This document shows positions 11,990 to 24,110 of a DNA stretch of 64,000 bases, piece by piece (position 1 is the stretch's first letter; every line of letters begins with the position of its first letter). The position numbers and the translations under genes were made by a program. The notes under the pieces were generated by a model. It was not told where the DNA came from. It saw nothing but the letters and a program-made list of their open reading frames with translations, and searched no databases. Origin of the DNA: Salvelinus alpinus (Eukaryota; Chordata; Actinopteri; Salmoniformes; Salmonidae); the NCBI RefSeq assembly GCF_045679555.1, contig NC_092115.1, positions 35,844,728 to 35,908,727 of the forward strand, in the 5' to 3' direction.

Positions 11990-14900
11990 ATAGATTTTTT
12001 TAACATTCATTTGATATTGGAGTTATAGGCAATGTTACTGTATGTAACAGAAATATGGATCTCTTTCTCCCTCATAAAAATACTGTTACTTTTGATACCT
12101 ATTTGTTGACCTGTGGTAAGTTCGTCATGAATTTTACCCCACTCGACATCATCTGTAACCATTCGACCCATGCTGACACATTTTAAATCCCAATCGTATT
12201 TGATCTTACAGGGAGAGTCTGAAACCCATCAATATTCCCACATACGATGTCCTATTATCAGCCTCCAGGTGAGGTTTTGGCCAGCGCAGCTCCACACTCC
12301 TCAGGTTGAGAATAAGGAAAACATAGTTCGATGACTACGTGCGGTCGTACAGCAACGTGTTGACACAACATTCTTCAAAGATTGAGAGAAAAAGGAGGTT
12401 AGTCAGGAGTGGAGTTAGTGGATATACAAATGAGGTTACTAATGCTACAGGGGGTAGTAAAATATTAGCCTCTCTTTAGGGTCAGCATTACATGAGGTAG
12501 ATGGTGTCCAATAAAATATTGCACACAGAAAAGGTTATGTTGATTTTTTACGACTCCGGCAGCTGACTTCAACTTTAAGGGAAATCGTTAAGTTAAACAA
12601 ACAGCAGAAATGCGGTCTAGATGTGGATGTCATTGAAAGGCCACCATTATAAGCAGATAAGGTTTTACTATAGCTGTCAGTGCAATTGACTGTGATTTAT
12701 TATTTATGAATCATAAAATGGGTGTGTGGGTTATTTGGGGAGTAACCCTGGTTTTCTGCCAACCCAATTGAGGCATGAAGCAGTGAACTGCTCTGAGAAA
12801 TGGACATACAATAAAACCACAGCCAGAGAGACTCATACTAGTAGGAAGATTAAGATCAGATCTGTTTGGCCTGGACCGGATGCTCTCGCTCTCACACACT
12901 CTCACGCACACACGCACACACACGTTTGTTTGAATAGATAGAGGATAAATATTTCAATTCGTGTCCTGTTGAGTCCAAGATGATGATGTCAAAGCATGGC
13001 GTTTGTGTTTGCGAGCGGTGAGTTGAGGGTCAGAAAAACACTGTGTTACAAAAGAGGCCACTGGGCGAGGAAGGAAATCCTCCTGGGCCACAGGATTTGT
13101 GGAAGGGCCTCGACCACTGAGGTATGGACTTGCAAACAAAAGCCAGTTGGGGGTGGGTGAGGGAGCTTTATGGACTTTTATAGCACAGAATTAGTCAAGA
13201 AAACACTTAAAAAACTCTACGGGCAGTTTAAGTTTCTTGAAGAAAAAATAAAAACTCAAGTGTTGAGGTCTCAACATATCCATGTCAGAAACTACAGTAT
13301 CCACAAGGAATTTGAGAATTGCTCAATTCTCCTCAGGGGAAGTTTGGTACACAACTTTAACTGAGGCATAATGGGGAAAGAGGGAAAGATTCAGAGGAGG
13401 AAATCAGCAAGGAAAAGCATTGTTTATACATACTGTAGCTCTGCCTCATGCATATTTATTTGGATGACTCAGGCCAGGACCATACAGCTGGTTTCAGTCA
13501 GGAGCCTACAGAGAGATTTAAGTGATAGTAAAAACTTAATGGATCACATGTGTAGAGAGAACCTCACATTTGTAATTGTGTTGCGTTTTGGGTCTTTTGC
13601 TGTTTCATACCATAAAGAGCAGTGGAGCCAGCTGATAGACACTCCCCAAACAAGATAATTGAGAGGCGAGGTGAGATATGAAAAAGAAGACATGCACTTG
13701 TAAATATTTACAGTGGAGCGTACCCAAGATATACCCAAGTCCTCCTGAATCTCTAGCAAGACATGAGTGCAAGAGCAAAGCAATAACCCAAAGATAGCAT
13801 GACCATTTTTGGGTTATCATCAGTTTGCAACAACATCAATGTTAGCCCACCATCTATTCTAGAGCCTTTGATGAGATCTGATGATGTTATGGACAAAGGC
13901 ATAAAACTATAATGACCATGCTCCTTTAAAACAACCACCATTCAGATAGACAGCACCATAACAGAATCCTTTTGCATCAATGTTGTTGGTTAAATAGAAG
14001 GACCCCAACCAGAGAGACGGTACTTCGTATCGGCTACCTAATAGGAAAGCCTTAAGGAGCCCTCCTCCATGTCAGGCCACAATAAGGGCCATGAATGCAG
14101 ATTCTAAGCACATTAACATTCCTGATGAAATAACCCCAGGGAATGTAATTCCGTATGAGATATCTCCAGTCCAAAGCCCAAGGTTAGGCGCTAGGGCAAT
14201 TCAGATTGCAGACAGACATTGCAGATATAAATGTAACAAATATAATCAACTCAATGCCATATTCATCTTCAGCTTATATGTTTGACCCAATGCATTTCTA
14301 TCTGAATGCTCTGTAACATTGGACTCTCCTGAACAGGCCCCAGGTCTCCCAGCACTGCATGCCACAGCCAGGACCAGCTTGATGGTTTTCTCTCTCTTGC
14401 ATTTTGGACTCTGTGTCCCTGGATAAAAATTGATAGCTAATCACCATGATGTAGCAGTACACAGAGGGTAAGAACATCCCTATTTTCTCTGGACCGTTAG
14501 ACAATAGCATTAGCAAACCTTTGCAATTTGAGATCTTTGTCTTTTCATTTTCCGATGGAGAAATGTTGCTGTAACTCAACTCAGCCATGTTCAGTTTGAG
14601 ATGCGGGGGGGGGGGGGGGGGGGGATTTCGCATTGACAGAATTCCGCTGGATTAGATAGTGATTCTGAATTCTGATAGTACAGCTTGGTCCTCCAGCTTA
14701 GTCCTCTCTAGATAGGAGGACATCTCTTTTCTTTCAGCAGCCAAATCCCCCCCATCTCCCCATGAATCACACATTCCTGGTGGTGCAAGTCAGTGCCATG
14801 GGACCACTCATGTTTCACAGAGGAGCTCCATGATGAATAGATGAAATATGGCCATAGATGATTGGTCTTTCCCCTCGGCCCTATAAAGTTTGCATGTGTG

Positions 14901-15489
14901 TGTTTGAGCTTTTCAATATTTGATAATACTCCAGGGGCTCATTGCCTAGGGAACAGTGTTACAACTTGCTGAATGATGCTGCAGAGAAAAGTGAATGAGG
15001 TCACATACCTCTGGGCGTTAGCCAAGAAAAAACGATGTTTCAGTAGAGAATGAGAGTGGTACTTGAAACTAAAAGTCATCTAAACACTGGGGATTTTTCC
15101 CCTGTCTTTTCCTTTTCCTTTCCCATTTGTCTGTCTCAGGTCGCTTGTTTCACCCCACTCTGTGCTCTGGTTTCGGGTTCAGAACACGACGGGCCCAACC
15201 AGGGGTCATGGTCTCCAAATGTTTAGGGTCTACCAGTCTTTATTACATAGTCGAGGACATTATTTCAATGTTTCTCAACATATGGCGCAGACTTTTGTAA
15301 CATTCAAACCTGGTTGTGTACTGAATTCTACATCTGTTGGTGTTTTACTCTCCCTTTGTTTTCTGCTTTGTTAAAGACATTGTTCCCCCACAACGTTCTA
15401 AAGAAACCCACAGTGACATACCGATCGATGTGTAACTGAAGTCACTGACAACACACATCAGCCTCTCTATCTCAGATGTTGTATGTAGG
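11990..15489. other. Intergenic or intronic sequence, no confirmed gene
   Basis: I see no transposon ends or convincing reading frames over most of this 3.5-kb stretch. It contains a short candidate exon (12212-12268, listed separately), a CT/CA-rich microsatellite at about 12886-12923, and a G homopolymer at about 14605-14622. Long open frames here lack protein-like composition. Confidence 0.4.
12212..12268 (+). CDS. Candidate 57-nt exon, unassigned
   Basis: The segment lies between an acceptor (gatcttacag) and a strong donor (gtgagg). In the frame with one leading and two trailing bases it reads ESLKPINIPTYDVLLSASR without a stop, and the 57-nt length keeps phase. It is on the same strand as the CIMAP2-like exons and might be a later exon, but the phase does not follow directly from the exon at 4115-4288. 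The first alternative frame is also open, so this may be chance. Confidence 0.25.
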
Positions 15490-16070
15490 CTCAACCTGGT
15501 CTCAGAGCATTTTGTATTATTCTAGATGTAAATCCGAAACACTCTATTTGGTATGATATGTTAAGAATTACAATTCGTATTATATGTTACGAATTTGCAA
15601 AAACGTACAAAATAATACACATTTTCAAAACGTATGATATGTTATGAATTCTCGCTTGGTGGCTAGCTGGATAACGTTAGCTAGGCTAGAGGTTAGGGTT
15701 AGGGGTTAGGCTTAATGTTATGCTTAAGTTTAGGCGTTAGGTTAAAGGGTTAAGGTTAGGGTTAGGGGAAGGGTCAGCTAACAAGTAGATTCAAAGTAGC
15801 TAAAAAGTAGGAAATATCTTAAGTTGCTAATTAGCTAAAATTATAAAGTTGTCTGTAATAAGATTTGAACTCACAACATTTGGGTTGCTAGACATTTGCA
15901 TTATACGCCCACCTGTCTATCTAGACCAACCAACCTACTTTCATTTTTGCCTTAAGTTGCTAACTATTTGTCTTATGTAACCATACCAAACATGACATAT
16001 CATACTAATTTATTTTTCGGGTTTATGTTTACTATGTTAAGTCTAGTCTATGAGGCCAGGCTAGTAGGCT
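15490..16070. repeat. Dispersed repeat with telomere-like GGTTAG tract
   Basis: Weak inverted ends (caacctggtctcagagc and its degenerate inverse ctatgaggccaggctag) frame a segment that holds repeated TATGTTACGAAT-like words (15550-15650), a ggttagggttagg tract (15690-15770) and a tRNA-like antisense stretch (gatttgaactcacaac, 15862-15930). Similar sequences are common in salmonid genomes as far as I recall. No target-site duplication was found. Confidence 0.45.
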
Positions 16071-16075
16071 ATGTA

Positions 16076-17648
16076 CAGTTGAAGTCGAAAGTTTACATAC
16101 ACTTAGGTTGGAGTCATTATAACTCGTTTTTCAACCACTCCAAATTTCTTGTTAACAAACTATAGTTTTGACAAGTCGGTTAGGACATCAATTGTTTACA
16201 GACAGATTATTTCACTTATAATTAACTGTATCACAATTCCAGTGGGTCAGAAGTTTACATACACTAAGTTGACTGTAATTCTAAACAGCTTGGAAAATTC
16301 CAGAAAAAAATGTCACGGCTTTAGAAGCTTCTGATAGGCTAATTGACATCATTTGATCATTTGATCATCATGTATTTCAAGGCCTACCTTCAAACTCAGT
16401 GCCTATTTTCTTGACATCATGGGAAAATCAAAATAAAATCAGCCAAGACCTCAGAAAAAAAGACCACAAGTCTGGTTCATCCTTTGGAGCAATTTCCAAA
16501 TGCCTGAAGGTACCACGTTCATCTGTACAAACAATACTGCGCAGGTATAAACACCATGGGACCACGCAGCCGTCATACCTCTCTGAAAGGAGACACGTTC
16601 TGTCTCCTAAAGATGGACGTACTATGGGGCGAAAAGTGAAAATCAATCCCAGAACAGCAGCAAAGGACCTTGTGAAGATGCTGGAGGAAACAGGTACAAA
16701 AGTATCTATATCCACAGTAAAACAAGTCCTATATCGACATAACCTGAAAGGCCGCTCAGCAAGGAAGAAGCCACTGCTCCAAAACCGCCATACAAAAGCC
16801 AGACTACGGTTTGCAACTGCACATGGGGACAAAGATTGTATTTTTTGGAGAAATGTCCTTTGGTCTGATGAAACAAAAATAGAACTGTTTGGCCATAATG
16901 ACCATTGTTATGTTTGGAGGAAAAAGGGGGATGCTTGCAAGCTGAAGACCACCATCCCAACCGTGAAGCACGGGGGTGGCAGCATCATGTGTGGGAGTGC
17001 TTTGCTGCACGAGGGACTGGTGCACTTCACAAAATAGATGGCATCATGAGGTAGGAAAATTATGTGGATATATTGAAGCAACATCTCAAGACATCAGTCA
17101 GGAAGTTAAAGCTTGGTCGCAAATGGGTCTTCCAAATGGACGATGACCCTAAGCATACTTCCAAAGTTGTGGCAAAATGGCTTAAGGACAACAAAGTCAA
17201 GGTATTGGAGTGGCCATCACAAAGCCCTGACCTCAATCCCATAAATTTGTGGGCAGAACTGGAAAAGCGTGTGCGAGCAAGGAGTCCTACAAACCTGACT
17301 CAGTTACACCAGCTCTGCCAGGAGGAATGGGCCCAACTTATTGTGGGAAGCTTGTGGAAGGCTACCATAAACGTTTGACCCAAGTTTAAACGACTTAAAG
17401 GCAATGCTACCAAATACTAATTGAGTGTTTGTGAACTTCTGACCCACTGGGAATGTGACGAAAGAAATAAAAGCTGAAATAAATCATTCTCTCTACTATT
17501 ATTCTGACATTTCACATTCTTAAAATAAAGTGGTGATCCTAACTGACCTAAAACAGGGAATTTTTACTGAGATTAAATGTCAGGAATTGTGAAAATCTGA
17601 GTTTAAATGTATTTGGCTAAGGTGCATGTAAACTTCTGACTTCAACTG
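16076..17648 (+). mobile_element. Tc1 element, Sleeping Beauty family
   Basis: Both ends carry cagttgaagtc-type inverted repeats beside TA, with the internal direct repeat (cagtgggtcagaagtttacata) near 16240. The transposase start at 16417 (MGKSK) hits a TAA at codon 6. From there a long frame to 17037 keeps the paired DNA-binding domain, [20 protein letters not shown] with the first catalytic Asp, and [12 protein letters not shown] 1-nt loss near 16990 and a TAG near 17052 follow; then the second part (17064-17378) has the QMDDDPKHTS block with the second Asp. The NPIEN block containing the catalytic Glu is damaged (NPINLW). The element is dead. Confidence 0.93.
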
Positions 17649-20600
17649 TATATGGGATGAATCACTGGGATGGTAAGATAGATAAAACCCCCAGTGAAGT
17701 GACCAACGTACGTGAGGTCCCTTGTGTCTGCGAATGGCAGGCCGGTGTCAGGTGACCATATGGAGAATATCAGAGTTCGATGTTTGATGAAGTCAATGTT
17801 TGTGTTCAGTCAGCAATATATTATTCTCGGCTTCTTCTCTTGGGGCTTCTTCACACACATATGGAGGTAATTTGGGTTTAGAAGTCTCCTAGATGGGCTA
17901 GGGGGAGATTTGTGTCTCTGGAAGGGTGAGGGGAGTACTGTATGAAATAGTTTCAAAAGGTTTAGAATGAAATGTTACAGTATACATAGTGAAAGCCTAT
18001 GTAGCTGTTACTAAATGACTAGACTGCATCATCCAATGAAGGGAAAAGTACAACACTGACCAGCACTTATAGTAATGTATCTACTGACAATTATACAGTC
18101 ATGATGACTGTATAGAAACTAATGGTGGTCAGGATGGTGACAACCCACCAGGATACATCTGTAGCCAAGCTGTGACATGTGCTTAGTTGGTTTTAGTCAC
18201 AGTGGTGATTAGTGACAGACAAACCATATGGGGCAGATGGTTGAGAGGTACAGTGTACATTAAATTAGACCTATGGACAGCTCCACTCCCAATATCCTCC
18301 AAGTATGGTAAACAGTGTAAAGAAAGTTTACCATTACAATCAAACCATCCTGATCATGGTTATTCTTCGCTCTCATTGTACTTTTGGCAGTTTGGCTTTT
18401 GAGTACTGGCCTGGGTTAACAATGGGCCTGGAGAGTTCAGACTGAAATGTATGGTGTAGAACAGATATGATTATCTGTCATGTAGCCTTCCTAAGTTTTT
18501 GAGTTAATGCCTAAACTTAACTCTAACCTTACACATTTGGAGTTAATGCCAAAAAATTTGACCTTAAACACTTAGAAATTTGACGTTTGGGAGAACTTCA
18601 AAAATGTGATGTATGAGAAAAATGGATGAACGTCTAATTCTGATGACTGTGAGAGCTGGTTGGACTTACAGCTGTGGCCCTCAATCCGCAAGTCCTCCTT
18701 GATTTAGAGCTTTAGGACGGCACAAATGGATAATCACGCTGGGCAAGGGAGTGAGTGCATAGATAGAGAGGCAATGTGTGTGTGTGTTTGTACTGTACGT
18801 GTGTGTGCATGTGCGTGTGTAGATCTGTGAGGGACAGTAAAGACTCTTACATAACTACTTGATCCTTGATTCTCCTCACCCACGTGCCCAGTGTGTGTTC
18901 CAGACCTTTCAAATAAAACATTAACGAGGAACAAATGCTCTTGTTAAAACAAGAAGGTTATGAAGATGGAAAGAAGTGTAAAGTGTGTGTGTGTGTCATG
19001 TGCGTGCGTGCGTGAGATAACACATACTGACTATCCTCTCATAGTCTGGTGATGGTTGGTGTCTCATGGGTGAAGGCCTGTGATTCGTGCCAAGTGAAGG
19101 ACATGTTTAGTAAAGACCCATGTTGTAATGAGGCCCCTTATCAGCTGTGTGTGTGCGTGTCTGCGTGCGGTCGCGCAGTGCCTGAGCGAGTGAGTGTGGG
19201 CCTCATTTCCTATCAACCCCCAATCTGTCAGGGAAAGGAGGGATGGAGGGACGACTTCGCAGGTTGACGTTTATTGGGATGAGACTTGTCCTTCAGGTAG
19301 AGCTGAGCGATTTCCTCAGCGAAGCCAAAAGTTTGTTATGCTCACTATCAGTGGACATGTTACTTCTAATGGTTTCCATATGTTTTTCCACATTCCACAT
19401 TTATAAGACCTCACATCAAAAACACAGCCAAAACTACAGCTCAAGTGTTGTAAAAACCAGATCAGAAAAAATGTAGCAGAGCCCCCTCAGCAAATCTCCT
19501 CATTTGTTTGTGTGATAAAAACAAGCTACTTCAGTCATTTTAATTGATAACATTTGTCATTGGGTTCAATGTTGGCGTTTCTAGAGCAGAGAGGGCCCTT
19601 TTGAATAAACAAACGAGAAAATGAACATGTTCAAACATGACTTAAGGACAACCACAACAGTTCCACAGAGCTAACTGCATGTGAAGAATGCAGTAAGGGC
19701 ACCACACAACACAAAAATGCAACCCTACACATGATAAGGGTTCAATTGCTGTGGGAAAAGAAAAACAACAGATTTATGTTTAAAGACCACATCTAAGAGA
19801 TGTCAATATTAGTATGCAGTACTGGTGCTGAAGAAATCGTTCTTTCTCTCAATGAAAAAAAAAAATGGCTCCAAATGAGAATTCCCGGTAATGGCATGTC
19901 TGTCGTTGCAATATATCGGTCTAAAGAGCACTGTGTATACAATCTCAAGCCAAACATTTCATTCCCAATCGTTGCAACACATACATTTTATAAGAAAACC
20001 TTCACCAAAAAAGGCTTTTATTTACCTTAACTGAAACAATAAAAACAATTGGTCAAAAAAAGGAAAACTTTTACCATACAACCTCAAGCCAAACATTTCA
20101 CTCCAAATCATTTCAACACATACATGTTCATCAAACTGGCACACAGAATGATTTCCTTAAACATCTATAAAGGCCTTATAAAGTTGTAGTTTGAACCTTA
20201 CAAGTTGTAGATTGCTCAAAGTAGGGCTCGTATAAAACCTTTATCATCTGACCACAACCAAGGGGTGCAAGAATGCTTCACATCTCATTTCTGAATATCT
20301 ATTAGACTTGGCCACTGTCTTCATCAGACAAGGGCATTTCTTCATGGAGAAATAGAGTCCAGACTTACTGTAAATGTCTTCAGAATCTTCCTCTAACTAT
20401 TATGACTGCTATGGCAGTCCTTCAAAAAAATACAAGATAAACATATGGCCATGTTGTGCGTCAATAGTGTTTCAACTCTCAGAAGTAAAAACTCCATGTT
20501 TGGTTTGTGAAACTTTCACCAGCGTTGTTTATCGGAGGACAAAACTGTCTTTGAGGTTTTCAGACGCTGTTAGTGCTCAGGCCTCTCCGTCCTCTGGTGT

Positions 20601-20851
20601 GCCAAGTATCTACTCAGGAGGACGATGGGAGGGTAAATACCGTAACTGGCAAGAGGATAAAAATTCCAGACCATGTACACACCAGACTTCTTTAGGGAGT
20701 TCTCGCTTTGATACGGGCTTGCTAGACAACGACAAAGTCAGGAAATAGTTGTGGTTGAGTCATAACTAGAGTAAGCACATTTTCCAGCTTATAGACTCCT
20801 TGCTGACACACTGCCAAATCTACAGTTACAGCTTTTTCTCTCAGACATATT
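17649..20851. other. Unique sequence with TG microsatellites
   Basis: No transposon or host exon was recognised. GT/GCGT-rich microsatellites occur at about 18774-18820, 18980-19015 and 19148-19175. An open frame of 124 codons at 20374-20748 has no recognisable domain, lacks flanking evidence and is not called as a gene. The stretch is probably the intergenic space between the CIMAP2-like gene and plpp3, which point toward each other. Confidence 0.4.
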
Positions 20852-21057
20852 CAGTACTGTGCAAAAGTTATAGCCAGGTGTGAAAAAATGCTGTGAAGTA
20901 AGAATGCTTAAAAAAATAGAAAGACAAATCTAAATCAAATCCATATTTGGTGTGACCACACTTTGCCTTCAAAACAGCATCAATTCTTGTAGGTACACTT
21001 GCACAAAGTCAGAGGTTTTGTAGGCATATAGTCAGGTGAATGATTAAACAATGTTAC

Positions 21058-21463
21058 TGTCACGCAGGACTAGGTGGGTGAAGGAATCAGACGCAGAGAG
21101 TTCCACTTGGGAAATGTGCTCCTTTTACTATTGCACACAAAAAATGATAAGCCCAAACACACAGGGCGCAGAGAACAACTTGATAACCCAAAACACAGGG
21201 TGCCAAGTAAAATGTAAAATAATACACCTCTACCTAAAACACACACACGTAACATAAAGATAATCCCGCACAAAACAAGGGCGGGTCTACCTACTAAATA
21301 TAGGGAAGCTCATTAACCGAAAACAGAAACACAGGTGAAACTAATAAGACAAAACGAAAAGACAAACGAAAAAGGGATCGGTGGCGGCTAGTAGGACGGT
21401 GACGACGACCGCCGAGCACCGCCCGAACAGGCAGGGGAGCCAACTTCGGCGGAAGTCGTGACA
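21058..21463 (-). repeat. 3' LTR of the Gypsy element
   Basis: TGTCAC on the plus strand to GTGACA, so the LTR has perfect 6-bp inverted ends. In element orientation it follows the polypurine tract. It matches the 5' LTR except for about six substitutions. Confidence 0.95.
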
Positions 21464-22796
21464 GTACCCCCCTCCTGACGCGCGGCTCCCGCAGCGCGCC
21501 GCCACCGGCCTCGAGGACGACCCGGAGGCCGAGGTGCCGGGCGATCCGGGTGGAGGCGGTGGAAGTCTCTCAGTAGAGAAGGATCCAAAATGTCCCCCAC
21601 TGGAACCCAGCATCTCTCCTCCCGACCGTACCCCTCCCAGTCCACGAGGTACTGTAGGCCCCTCACCCGGCGTCTTGAGTCCAGAATGCCACGTACTGTG
21701 TACGCCGGGGACCCCTCGATATCCAGAGGGGGCGGAGGGACCTCAGGCACCTCACCTTCTTGCAGGGGACCAGCCACCACCGGCCTGAGGAGAGACACAT
21801 GAAACGAGGGGTTAATACGGTAATACCTAGGAAGTTGTAACCTATAACACACCTCGTTTATTCTCCTCAGGACTTTAAACGGCCCCACACACTGCGGCCC
21901 CAGCTTCCGACAGGGCAGGCGGAGGGGCAGGTTTCGGGTCGAGAGCCAGACCCTGTCCCCCGGTGTGAACACAGGGGTCTCACTGCGGTGCTGGTCAGCG
22001 CTCCTCTTCTGCCGTTGTCCCGCTAACCTTAGCGATTCCTAGATGGCTTTCCAGGTGTCTTTGGAGCGCTGTACCCATTCCTCTACCGCAGGAGCATCGG
22101 TCTGGCTCTGATGCCATGGGGCCAGGACCGGCTGGTAACCTAACACACACTCAAACGGGGACATGTTCGTTGAGGAGTGGCGGAGGGAGTTCTGAGCGAG
22201 CTCAGCCCAAGGAACATACCTCGCCCACTCACCAGGCCGGTCCCGGCAATATGACCGCAGAAACCTGCCCACATCCTGGTTTACGCGCTCCACCTGCCCA
22301 TTACTCTCGGGGTGAAAACCCGAGGTCAAGCTGACCGAGACCCCCAGTCTCTCCATAAACGCCCTCCAAACTCTGGACGTGAATTGGGGGCCCCGATCAG
22401 AAACGATGTCCTCAGGCACCCCATAGTGCCGGAAGACATGGGTAAACAAGGCCTCCGCAGTCTGCAGGGCCGTAGGGAGACCGGGCAACGGGATGAGACG
22501 GCAGGACTTAGAAAACCGATCCACAACGACCAGGATCGTAGTACTTCCCTGGGACGGGGAAAATCGGTAAGAAAGTCCACCGATAAGTGTGTCCACGGCC
22601 GTTGTGGAACGGGGAGGGGCTGTAACTTCCCTCTAGGCAAGTGCCGAGGAGCCTTGCTCTGAGCGCACACCGAGCAGGAGGAGAAAAAATCTCACATCCT
22701 TAGCCAACGTGGGCCACCAGTATCTCCCTCTAAGACTCCGCACTGTCCTCTCGATGCCAGGATGACCCGAGGAGGGGAGAGTATGAGCCCAACGGA
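21388..22796 (-). pseudogene. Gypsy integrase with chromodomain (broken)
   Basis: The zinc-binding region starts near 22796 (WAHTLPSSGHPGIERT for the two His) and ends with the CSVC Cys pair near 22676. The catalytic core follows: VDFLTDF (first Asp, about 22590), SDRGPQF (second Asp, about 22400) and [11 protein letters not shown] (Glu, about 22290). After a TAG at 22039-22041 in the same frame come the GPF motif ([15 protein letters not shown]) and a C-terminal chromodomain ([15 protein letters not shown], then YLVDWEGYG and CWVP). The chromodomain is expected to bind histone marks and guide insertion. Frameshifts at about 22685 and 22557 lie in homopolymers. The 3' part of the frame overlaps the LTR and ends at 21388. 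Confidence 0.9.
21464..21477 (-). promoter_or_regulatory. Polypurine tract of the Gypsy element
   Basis: Directly upstream of the 3' LTR the minus strand reads GTCAGGAGGGGGGTAC, a purine run that fits the plus-strand primer of retrotransposon reverse transcription. The three bases TAC separate the purine run from the LTR. Confidence 0.7.
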
Positions 22797-24110
22797 TTAG
22801 CTTATCCCGGACCCCCCCCCCGGCACGTACTGAGCCCCCGCTGGACAGTTAGGGGGGGCCGGCTCTAACCGTGAGGCTCTCTCTATCTCCGCGTCCATTT
22901 CCCATACCACCGGTGCCACGAGACATGAAGGTGGAATGATGGGAGTTGGCTCAAAGGACCGCTCCTCGGTATCAAAGAGGCGGGACAGCGCTTCGGCTTT
23001 GGTGTTTTGGGAGCCTGGTCGGTATGAGATGGTGAACTGAAACCGGGTGAAAAACATGGCCCATCTAGCCTGACGCGGATTTAGTCTCCTCGCTGCCCGG
23101 ATGTACTCGAGATTACGATGGTCAGTCCAGATGAGAAAAGGGTGTTTCGCCCCCTCAAGCCAATGTCTCCACACCTTCAGAGCCTTGACTACAGCTAACA
23201 ACTCCCGGTCCCCCACGTCATAGTTTCGCTCCGCCGGACTGAGCTTCCTCGAAAAGAAGGCACAAGGGCGGAGCTTGGGTGGTACACCCGAGCGCTGGGA
23301 CAGCACGGCCCCGACCCCCGCCTCGGACGCGTCCACCTCCACTATGAACGCTAAAGAGGGGTCCGGATGCGCCAACACGGGCGCATTGGTGAACAGCTCC
23401 TTCAGACGACTGAAAGCTCTGTCCGCCTCTGCTGACCAACGCAAGTGCACCGGTCCTCCCTTCAGCAGTGAGGTAATGGGAGCAGCCACCTGACCAAAAC
23501 CCCGGATAAACCTCCGGTAGTAATTGGCAAACTCTAAAAACCGCTGCACCTCTTTCACCGTGGTCGGAGTCGGCCAATTACGCATGGCTGTAACGCGGTC
23601 ATCCTCCATCACCACCCCGGAGGTGGAAATACGATAACCCAGGAAGGAAACTGCCTGTTTGAAGAACTCACATTTCTCCGCCTTGCAATACAGGTCATGC
23701 TCCAGCAGTCGCCCAAGTACCTTACGCACCAGAGACACATGCGCCGCGCGTGTGGCAGAGTAGATCAAGATGTCATCGATGTACACTACCACTCCCTGCC
23801 CGAGCAGGTCTCGGAGAATCTCATCTACGAAGGATTGAAAGACAGCTGGAGCATTTTTCAACCCATATGGCATGACGCGGTACTCATAATGGCCAGATGT
23901 AGTACTAAATGCGGTTTTCCACTCATCTCCTCCCCGGATACGCACCAGATTATACGCTCTCCTCGAGTCCAGTTTTGTGAAGAAGCGCTCCCCGTGAAAT
24001 GATTCCACCGCCGTAGCGATGAGAGGTAGTGGGTAACTAAACCCCACTGGGATGGAATTTAGACCTCGATAATCAATGCACGGGCGTAAACCGCCATCTT
24101 TCTTCTTCAC
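22797..24110 (-). pseudogene. Gypsy reverse transcriptase and RNase H
   Basis: One uninterrupted frame of about 437 codons begins [17 protein letters not shown] (fingers) and contains the catalytic box [10 protein letters not shown]. RNase H follows with [15 protein letters not shown] and [10 protein letters not shown]. The frame ends in a run of ten C (22812-22821, plus strand), where the integrase continues in another frame. Its start is offset by one base from the upstream gag-protease frame at a T run (about 24108). The enzyme would copy element RNA to DNA in the virus-like particle. Both catalytic regions appear intact. Confidence 0.93.

Noticed and set aside
15690..15770. ggttagggttagg tract resembling vertebrate telomere repeat
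   Set aside because: Units are irregular and lie within a dispersed repeat; no true TTAGGG array, so not an interstitial telomere.
15862..15930. Antisense tRNA-like stretch
   Set aside because: The cloverleaf cannot be completed and it lies inside a dispersed repeat; a tRNA-derived fossil at most.
20374..20748. 124-codon plus-strand open frame as a host gene
   Set aside because: No domain, no splice context and low-complexity composition; chance frame.
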